NCBI GenBank assembly: GCA_018334735.1
Contig: JAGXLK010000129.1
Span: 1-6,646, forward strand
Length of the DNA: 6,646 nt
Reading direction: 5' to 3'
Source: Planctomycetota bacterium
GTDB taxonomy: Bacteria > Planctomycetota > Brocadiia > SM23-32
Positions 1 to 4,964 of the stretch are shown in pieces. Every line of letters begins with the position of its first letter. Within the stretch, counting starts at the first letter, position 1. The translations under genes and the position numbers were made by a program. Under the pieces are notes generated by a model. The model searched no databases, was not told the origin of the DNA, and worked only from the letters and a program-made list of their open reading frames with translations.

Positions 1-155
1 AGGGTAGAATCTTTATTGAAGACCGTTCATAACCCTTCTCAGCCAAAAATCCGGGCTAAAAAAACGGCGCATAAATCTGACAACTTAAAATTAGTGATCA
101 GCAACGAGGCGAACGCTACGTTGAGAAACGATTGGCTTTAACTGCTTTTTCACAA

Positions 156-197
156 GGAAGATACAGACATCTTCCGGCACAGTAGCACCGGCCGGAA
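156..197. repeat. Two overlapping, mutually exclusive short hairpins
   Basis: GGAAGAT (156-162) pairs with ATCTTCC (169-175), giving 7 bp with a 6-base loop. TTCCGGC (172-178) pairs with GCCGGAA (191-197), giving 7 bp with a 12-base loop. The two share bases 172-175, so only one can form fully at a time. No start codon with a ribosome binding site, and no T tract, follows on either strand, so no function is assigned. Confidence 0.3.
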
Positions 198-260
198 ATT
201 GCGAACACTTCTTGTTGTCGTAAACTCTTACGGCTGAACGGCATGCGCCATTTTATATAG

Positions 261-281
261 CCTGCATCCGTAAGATGCAGG
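261..281 (-). terminator. Hairpin just past the last operon gene, possible terminator
   Basis: CCTGCATC (261-268) and GATGCAGG (274-281) form a perfect 8-bp stem with a 5-base loop. It lies 17 bases past the stop codon of the last sulfatase gene, a typical terminator position. On the minus strand it is followed by CTATATAAAATGG, which has no T run, so it is not a textbook intrinsic terminator. It may instead stabilise the 3' end of the mRNA. AGCCT (259-263) and AGGCT (284-288) offer a competing pairing. Confidence 0.4.
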
Positions 282-298
282 TTAGGCTGTCCCCGGAC

Positions 299-1795
299 TC
301 AGCCCCGTTTCCAAATATCCACCTCGACATCGTTTTCCAACGGTTTGCCGGGCGTGCTGCGGCCTTTGTTCACGAGATCCACAAGATGATTGCTCAACTT
401 CTCCACGACGTCTTCGCGTTCTGATTCCAGATTATTCTGTTCCCCGGGATCTTGTTCCATATCGTAGAGTTGTATTGGCGGCAGGCCCTGTTCGATTGCC
501 TCTTCGTCTGTAGGGCTCGCCCAGCCGCCGGAACCGGGGCATAAAACCAGTTTCCACTTGCCAGTACGGATGGCAAATTTGCCGGAGATGGAATGATGAA
601 TCACTTCTTCACGGGTCATCTCATCCCGACCATTCAGAAGTCGCAGAATGCTGAAACTATCCTCTCCCGACTCTTCCGGGATCTCTTTGCCAGTGATATC
701 ACCGCAGGTTGCCAGCAGATCGGTGAGACAGACGGCCTGAGTGCATTTGCTATCGGCCTGGATCTCTTTGGGCCATCGCGCGAAGAGAGGAATGCGGTGT
801 CCGCCGTCCCAGGCATCGGCTTTGTAACCCCGGTAGTGCGCGCTCGGGTAATGCCCCATATCTTCAAGTTCCGGGACCCCGATGTAGGGGGCGCAGCCGT
901 TATCGCTCGCGAACATTACGAGTGTATTGTCAGACGCGCCGCTTTCGTCGAGGGCGTCGAGGACATCCCCGATCACATCATCGGTCTCCATCACAAAATC
1001 GGCGTATAGATTCAGTCCGCTTTTACCTTTCCATTCATCATTCACAGCGAGAGGTGTGTGGGGAGACGTCAGCGGCATGTAGAGGAAGAACGGCGCCTCT
1101 TTGCGGGCGCTTTCTGCAATATAATCGCAGGCTCTATCCCTCAGCGCCGGCAAAATAGCTTCGAGTTTCCAGCCCTCAAGCGCCGGTCCCGGGACACTGG
1201 CCTGATTATTACCGATCAAATCCGCCGGGAGATATTCGGTCGGCATACCCTGCAAACGGTCGTCCTCGATGAAAGCATACGGCGGCCAGTTCGGCACGTC
1301 GACCCCGAAATACGTGTCGAATCCGCGAGTTATGGGCCCTCCATCGATCGGCTGCGAAAAGGCTTGTTCCCAGGTATCAAGCGTATTTTGCGTCACTCTG
1401 GGTGCAGGATTGTCACGGTCGGGCCGGAAACATTTGGACATTTCCAGCGGCCAATCCCACCCAAGATGCCATTTGCCAACGCAGGCGGAGTTGTAGCCGG
1501 CCTGTCCGAGCAAACGCGGCACGGTCAGTTGTTCGCGTCCTATCAGTGCGGGGCCGTAAGTGCCAACAATCCCCTTTTGCAAACAGCTCCGCCAGTTATA
1601 ACGTCCGGTCAGAACCCCGTAGCGTGACGGGGAGCAGACCGAGGAACTTGCGTGGGCATCGGTGAACGTCATCCCCCCCGAAGCCAGTCGGTCCAGGTTG
1701 GGAGTGGGGATTCTGCAGCGGGGATTCAGACACGAGACATCGCCGTAACCAAGATCATCAGCGAGAATGAAAACGATATTGGGATTTTTCGCCAT
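299..1795 (-). CDS. Arylsulfatase A-like sulfatase, cytoplasmic
   Basis: A complete 498-residue S1-type sulfatase, predicted to remove sulfate from a sulfated sugar. The canonical active-site set is visible: Asp13-Asp14 in ILADDLGYGD, Cys54 in CSPSRYGVLTG (formylglycine precursor) with Arg58, Lys108 and His110 in GKWHLG, His246 in TSPHTP, Asp298-Asn299 in ASDNG, and Lys325 in RGYKADAWDGGHR. The smaller C-terminal subdomain follows (RTGKWKLVL near 410, IQLYDMEQDPGEQNNL near 441-456), as is usual for the family. The overall pattern resembles arylsulfatase A and N-acetylgalactosamine-6-sulfatase relatives. I do not assign a substrate. The protein starts at the core fold (MAKNPNIVFILADD) with no signal peptide, whereas many relatives are exported. 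The ATG at 1795-1793 is preceded by GAGGGA (1801-1806) and lies inside the end of the upstream PHP gene in another frame, which suggests translational coupling. It is the last gene of the operon; the stop is TGA at 301-299. Confidence 0.94.
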   Translation of the reverse strand: MAKNPNIVFILADDLGYGDVSCLNPRCRIPTPNLDRLASGGMTFTDAHASSSVCSPSRYGVLTGRYNWRSCLQKGIVGTYGPALIGREQLTVPRLLGQAGYNSACVGKWHLGWDWPLEMSKCFRPDRDNPAPRVTQNTLDTWEQAFSQPIDGGPITRGFDTYFGVDVPNWPPYAFIEDDRLQGMPTEYLPADLIGNNQASVPGPALEGWKLEAILPALRDRACDYIAESARKEAPFFLYMPLTSPHTPLAVNDEWKGKSGLNLYADFVMETDDVIGDVLDALDESGASDNTLVMFASDNGCAPYIGVPELEDMGHYPSAHYRGYKADAWDGGHRIPLFARWPKEIQADSKCTQAVCLTDLLATCGDITGKEIPEESGEDSFSILRLLNGRDEMTREEVIHHSISGKFAIRTGKWKLVLCPGSGGWASPTDEEAIEQGLPPIQLYDMEQDPGEQNNLESEREDVVEKLSNHLVDLVNKGRSTPGKPLENDVEVDIWKRG

Positions 1796-3251
1796 TATCT
1801 TCCCTCAACTTTGATTCTTCTTCTGTGACCCAGACCGGGCTTGACCAGGCTTGAGCGCCGGATTCGCAGGTCACGCGGAGGTAGTAGTATGCTTGTTTTC
1901 GCGAACCGCCGGGCAGTTCCATAAATCGGTTCTGCTTATCGGTGTCAGTGCAGGCAAAGTGTGCGTTCCATGTATCCGGGTTGAGAGTTTCAATCGTCTC
2001 GCCGTTACGCACCAGCTCGACGCTACGAATGGAAGACTTGGCCGCGACGAGGACGTCTATTTCTGGTTCCGGCGAAAGGTCTCCCGCCGAGATTTGCTCT
2101 CCGAACTGAACTCCGTCTATCATTCCGTGGAGCAGAATACGTTCCAGGCTCGTTGCGTAGCAATTTCTGGCCTGCAGATTCTCAAAAATGTTTCGTCGCG
2201 TGAGTTTATCAGCCCGGACGGCAGTAATGCCCGGCGGACGGTCGATGTGGCCGGGCTCCTCGCCAGCACCCGAGGGCATTGTTGCATGGGTGTCGGTCCC
2301 CGCAACAAACCCCAGAATCATGCCCCGGTTGAGAAAATCCACCGCGTAGCTTGGTCCCGAATGAATTTTCTGTAAAGGATTTGAATTGCCCCGGTATTCG
2401 GAAGTACCCCATTTCGAATGAATCTCAATCAGTGGCATGGCATCAGGCCCCGGATAGATATCGTCGGTGATTTCCCCATGTTTGCCGGTACGGGTGGTGT
2501 GGTGGGGAACGACGAAGAATTCTTCCGGATTGAGCAGTTGTTTGAGTTCTTCGCAAAGTGTTTTTACTGTGCCTTCTTCGTATTCATCCACGAAGTTCTC
2601 CGGGAAACGAACCATATACACGTTGTTGTCGCCTCCGGCGCCCCCCTTGAGTGACGCCTCGTAGCCCGGAAGCGTGACGAAGTCGGGTTCGTCGTGATGG
2701 AGCTCTGATACAGTGCGTTGTTCTTTCCACTTCGACCAATCACACCGTCCATTCGAGACGTGATCGGCCGCCGCAACCCAGTCGAGTCCGGTCAAGAATC
2801 TCGCGCTCGTATAACAAAAATTAAGCGATCGACATTTGTCAGGATGGCAATTGGAAAGCACCGTATGCACATGCGGGTCGCCCCAGTAAATTCCGGGCAA
2901 TTTTTCTTCACTGCAGAGCGTCGGATTGGAATATGCCTCAATATCTCCTGCCTTGCCCTCGAAGCGGAAAACTCCTTCTTCTCTCAAACGTATCCCGGAC
3001 ACCTGCCCGATCGCAGGTTCGCCCGTTTCGAACCGGAGAAGCGATTGGCTCCCGCCCCCTCCCGGCGGTGTAACTTCCACCGAACCTTCGTACTCCAGTG
3101 AGGGATATCCCATCGAGTCAAGAATCGCAAGCTTGAGTTCGAAGGGTTGGCCGGGCCGGGTGATACTCGGCACAACCAGGCTGAGCAAAGCCGGGCTCCC
3201 GCCGGGCGCTTCCTGTTTGAGGATTTTTTCGTGCAACGGAGAGTATTTCAT
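1758..3251 (-). CDS. DUF3604-type PHP-fold metallohydrolase
   Basis: A 497-residue protein with three parts. Residues about 20-112 look like a beta-sandwich (PSITRPGQPFELKLAI). Residues about 120-375 form a PHP-like metal-dependent hydrolase. Residues about 376-475 are again beta-rich and end in AWSSPVWV, an ending I associate with DUF3604. Likely metal ligands are visible in PHP order: GDPHVHT (Asp125, His127, His129), ADH (Asp163, His164), GYE (Glu198), PHHTT (His250, His251), IEIHSKWG (His278) and GTDTH (Asp320, His322). The set looks complete, so the enzyme is probably active. PHP proteins are typically phosphoesterases, and the related CehA/McbA group hydrolyses carbamate esters; the substrate here is unknown. 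No signal peptide is seen. The ATG at 3251 has a weak GGAAG ten bases upstream (3262-3266). The gene lies between two sulfatases: 46 bases after one stop, and its last 38 bases overlap the next gene. This suggests a shared pathway. The family call is confident; the reaction is not. Confidence 0.88.
   Translation of the reverse strand: MKYSPLHEKILKQEAPGGSPALLSLVVPSITRPGQPFELKLAILDSMGYPSLEYEGSVEVTPPGGGGSQSLLRFETGEPAIGQVSGIRLREEGVFRFEGKAGDIEAYSNPTLCSEEKLPGIYWGDPHVHTVLSNCHPDKCRSLNFCYTSARFLTGLDWVAAADHVSNGRCDWSKWKEQRTVSELHHDEPDFVTLPGYEASLKGGAGGDNNVYMVRFPENFVDEYEEGTVKTLCEELKQLLNPEEFFVVPHHTTRTGKHGEITDDIYPGPDAMPLIEIHSKWGTSEYRGNSNPLQKIHSGPSYAVDFLNRGMILGFVAGTDTHATMPSGAGEEPGHIDRPPGITAVRADKLTRRNIFENLQARNCYATSLERILLHGMIDGVQFGEQISAGDLSPEPEIDVLVAAKSSIRSVELVRNGETIETLNPDTWNAHFACTDTDKQNRFMELPGGSRKQAYYYLRVTCESGAQAWSSPVWVTEEESKLREDNGEKSQYRFHSR
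1801..1806 (-). promoter_or_regulatory. Ribosome binding site of the arylsulfatase-like gene, inside the PHP gene
   Basis: GAGGGA on the minus strand ends 5 bases before the ATG at 1795. It lies within the coding sequence of the upstream PHP gene, which stops only at 1758. Ribosomes finishing the PHP gene would pass over this start, consistent with coupled translation. Confidence 0.7.
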
Positions 3252-3297
3252 GTTTGGCTTGCTTCCATTAACGAATTAATACGAAAACCAAAATACT

Positions 3298-4644
3298 TTA
3301 CGGCACCACATTCGGTCCGGTATCGGGTCCATTGCCCTCCAGCAGCGGATCATTGGTCTGACGCATCCACCGTTCCAAACGCGCCTGCATGGCCGCCAGA
3401 GGGCGTTCGCAGTCGGAGTCATCGGCCCGGTTCACCCGTTCCATCGGATCCATCACCAGGTCATAAAGCTGTTCCCGAGCAGGGAAATGGCCAGCCATTC
3501 CGTACTCCGTCATAACATCTCGACTCACAGCCGGTCCGGTGTTCGGAAGCGGGCGCTCCAGTGCGCTGGTGCGTGGCCATGCCCCGCCTTCGGCGCTGTG
3601 TGGAGGGAGGATCTCGTCGAAGCGACGAATGTACTTCCACCTCTCGGTGCGGACACATCGCTGGGGTTCGTAGACGCCATGGTAGTTTATTTCACCGTGG
3701 ATCTCCTCGCGCACGAACTGCGTTTCACCGCGCACCATCGGCAGCAAAGACACACCTTCAACCCAATCCGGTCGCTCAATTCCGCTCATCTCACAGAGCG
3801 TGGGAAAGACATCGACGTGACTGACCAGGCCATCGAGAACCTGGCCTCCGGTGAATTCCCCCGGCCCCCGGCAGATAAGCAGCACACCGAGCCCGTGATC
3901 GGTGAGGTTGCATTTCATGCCGGGGAAATCGATCCCATGATCGGTCGTCGCAATCAGGAGAGTTCTATCTGCAAGGTCATTCTCTTCCAGTGCCCGCATA
4001 ACGGTGCCGACACTGTAGTCGTATTCCCCCGCGGCGCGGATATAATCCGCCATATCCCGTCGTGTTTCCGGGGTATCCGGAAGTATGGCGGGGGGGCGCG
4101 CGTAGCGGCCATCGGTGTTCTCCGGATCCGGCGAAAACCATGCGGGGTCGTTCCCGCCCATAATCCGGTGCGGTTCCGAGGTACCCACCGAGAGAAAAAA
4201 CGGTTCTTCGGGCCCGGACGACAAAAATTCGCCCGCTCGCGGCGCCACGGTCCGAGCCCGGTCACGGGCCTCATCGGGCAGATCGAGTATTCGGTCGTAT
4301 CCGATTTGTTCGGCCCTATCGGCGACATGCTGGAATCCGCACAACGTGCTTTTGTACCCCGCGCGGCGGAGGGTATGGACGAGATGCTGCTGGTAATCGT
4401 TCAGCGCAAAACCGCCGAGATTTCTATTTGTTACCCCAAACATCCCGCATCCATGCGGAGACTGACCGGTCAGCAAAGCCGCACGACTTGGCGAACATGT
4501 CGGCCCCATGGAAAATGCTCGGCGGAAAACCACTCCTTCTTCGGCCAGTTTCTGCAAGTTCGGTGTTGGAACAGGATAACCGTAAGGCTGGATGTGGCGT
4601 CCGGCGTCGTGACAGTGAACGTAGACAATATTTGGGGTTGTCAT
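3298..4644 (-). CDS. Sulfatase, heparan N-sulfatase (sulfamidase)-like, cytoplasmic
   Basis: This is an alkaline-phosphatase-fold sulfatase of 448 residues, predicted to hydrolyse a sulfate ester or sulfamate on a sugar. The signature CSPSRAALLTG begins at Cys50, the residue that would be converted to formylglycine. The text around it (CSPSRAALLTGQSPHGCGM) and the later FPGMKCNLTDHG resemble the sulfamidase (SGSH) branch, roughly SulfAtlas S1_8; this subfamily is recalled, not computed. Probable metal and active-site residues are His12-Asp13, Arg54, His106, His159, Asp235-His236 and Lys244. Three sites differ from textbook sulfatases: HD in place of DD near the N-terminus, FQH in place of KxH, and DH in place of DN. 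The start is ATG at 4644-4642. A TTG nine bases upstream (4653) is rejected because it would abut the AAAGGA ribosome binding site. The protein begins directly at the first core strand (MTTPNIVYV), so there is no signal peptide. It is the first gene of an apparent three-gene operon and ends 46 bases before the next start. Substrate is not determinable here. Confidence 0.93.
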   Translation of the reverse strand: MTTPNIVYVHCHDAGRHIQPYGYPVPTPNLQKLAEEGVVFRRAFSMGPTCSPSRAALLTGQSPHGCGMFGVTNRNLGGFALNDYQQHLVHTLRRAGYKSTLCGFQHVADRAEQIGYDRILDLPDEARDRARTVAPRAGEFLSSGPEEPFFLSVGTSEPHRIMGGNDPAWFSPDPENTDGRYARPPAILPDTPETRRDMADYIRAAGEYDYSVGTVMRALEENDLADRTLLIATTDHGIDFPGMKCNLTDHGLGVLLICRGPGEFTGGQVLDGLVSHVDVFPTLCEMSGIERPDWVEGVSLLPMVRGETQFVREEIHGEINYHGVYEPQRCVRTERWKYIRRFDEILPPHSAEGGAWPRTSALERPLPNTGPAVSRDVMTEYGMAGHFPAREQLYDLVMDPMERVNRADDSDCERPLAAMQARLERWMRQTNDPLLEGNGPDTGPNVVP

Positions 4645-4653
4645 TAAAGACAA

Positions 4654-4659
4654 TCCTTT
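4654..4659 (-). promoter_or_regulatory. Ribosome binding site of the sulfamidase-like gene
   Basis: AAAGGA on the minus strand lies 9 bases before the ATG at 4644-4642. This site decides the start: a TTG codon at 4653-4651 is in frame but directly adjacent to it, leaving no room for initiation. Confidence 0.7.
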
Positions 4660-4714
4660 ATGTCCTGGATAATCCGGAATCCAAACGAAACATCAGCACA
4701 TCGATTAGAGCAAG

Positions 4715-4720
4715 ATTATA
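4715..4720 (-). promoter_or_regulatory. Sigma70-type -10 box for the sulfatase operon
   Basis: A perfect TATAAT reads on the minus strand at 4720-4715. It would place a transcription start near 4708, about 64 bases before the sulfatase ATG at 4644. No good TTGACA-like -35 was found 16-18 bases upstream; the best is CTTTCA, 3 of 6. There is no extended -10 TG. Support comes from the box itself and its position between a terminator and the first operon gene. A weak or activator-dependent promoter would fit. Confidence 0.45.
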
Positions 4721-4785
4721 AGGTTTTGCCCCTTCCACTGAAAGAAGCTATCTGCCTCACCGAGACGATGGATCACGGAACCAGG

Positions 4786-4809
4786 CCACGGAGCTCCCGA
4801 TGCCCGTGG
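4786..4809. repeat. Inverted repeat upstream of the operon promoter
   Basis: CCACGG (4786-4791) and CCGTGG (4804-4809) are perfect inverted copies separated by 12 bases. The dyad lies about 65 bases upstream of the TATAAT box, a position that would suit an activator site. Six-base arms can occur by chance in DNA of this composition, so the regulatory reading is only a suggestion. Apart from this dyad, the terminator, the -10 box and the ribosome binding site, I see nothing in the 4645-4964 spacer. Confidence 0.25.
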
Positions 4810-4854
4810 TATTTCCCGGCCGCAAGATAAGAAAACTATGAAGCCAAAAGGGAC

Positions 4855-4888
4855 AAAATGAACTGAAGAGTCCCACAGGACTTTCAGT
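4855..4888 (-). terminator. Intrinsic terminator candidate after the FGE-like gene
   Basis: Read on the minus strand, ACTGAA-AGTCC (4888-4878) pairs with GGACT (4873-4869) and TTCAGT (4867-4862). This gives an 11-bp stem with one bulged base at 4868 and a TGTG loop. The sequence then runs TCATTTTG, and more T-rich DNA follows. It starts 76 bases past the stop of the FGE-like gene and lies upstream of the sulfatase promoter candidate, so it would separate the two units. The T tract is short and interrupted, so termination may be partial. Confidence 0.6.
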
Positions 4889-4964
4889 GCTGCCCCCGGC
4901 CTGAGATTCCAGGAGTCTCTTATACCATTTCCCGCCCTTCAGGCATAAGCCACAGTCTCCCAAC

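Larger units (their letters stand above)
1..298. other. Non-coding left flank
   Basis: No credible gene was found on either strand. The minus-strand frames near the left edge close within about 20 codons. The DNA is AT-richer than the genes (25 of 60 and 26 of 60 G+C in the first two lines). It contains three short inverted repeats, listed separately, and a run of seven A at 58-64 (seven T on the minus strand) with no stable stem before it. It is the 3' flank of the sulfatase operon. Confidence 0.6.

Noticed and set aside
58..64. Run of seven T on the minus strand as an intrinsic terminator
   Set aside because: No stable GC-rich stem lies immediately before it on the minus strand.
3487..4647. 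Plus-strand open frame of 386 codons
   Set aside because: It lies almost exactly antisense to the sulfatase at 3298-4644 and its translation shows no recognisable domain. The opposite strand has clear catalytic motifs.
4651..4653. TTG as the start of the sulfamidase-like gene
   Set aside because: It directly abuts the AAAGGA ribosome binding site. The ATG at 4644 has a normal 9-base spacing.
4711..4720. Bacteroidota-type promoter (TAnnTTTG) near the TATAAT box
   Set aside because: TAATCTTG has one mismatch, and no TTTG was established at the -33 position. The sigma70-like reading is simpler.
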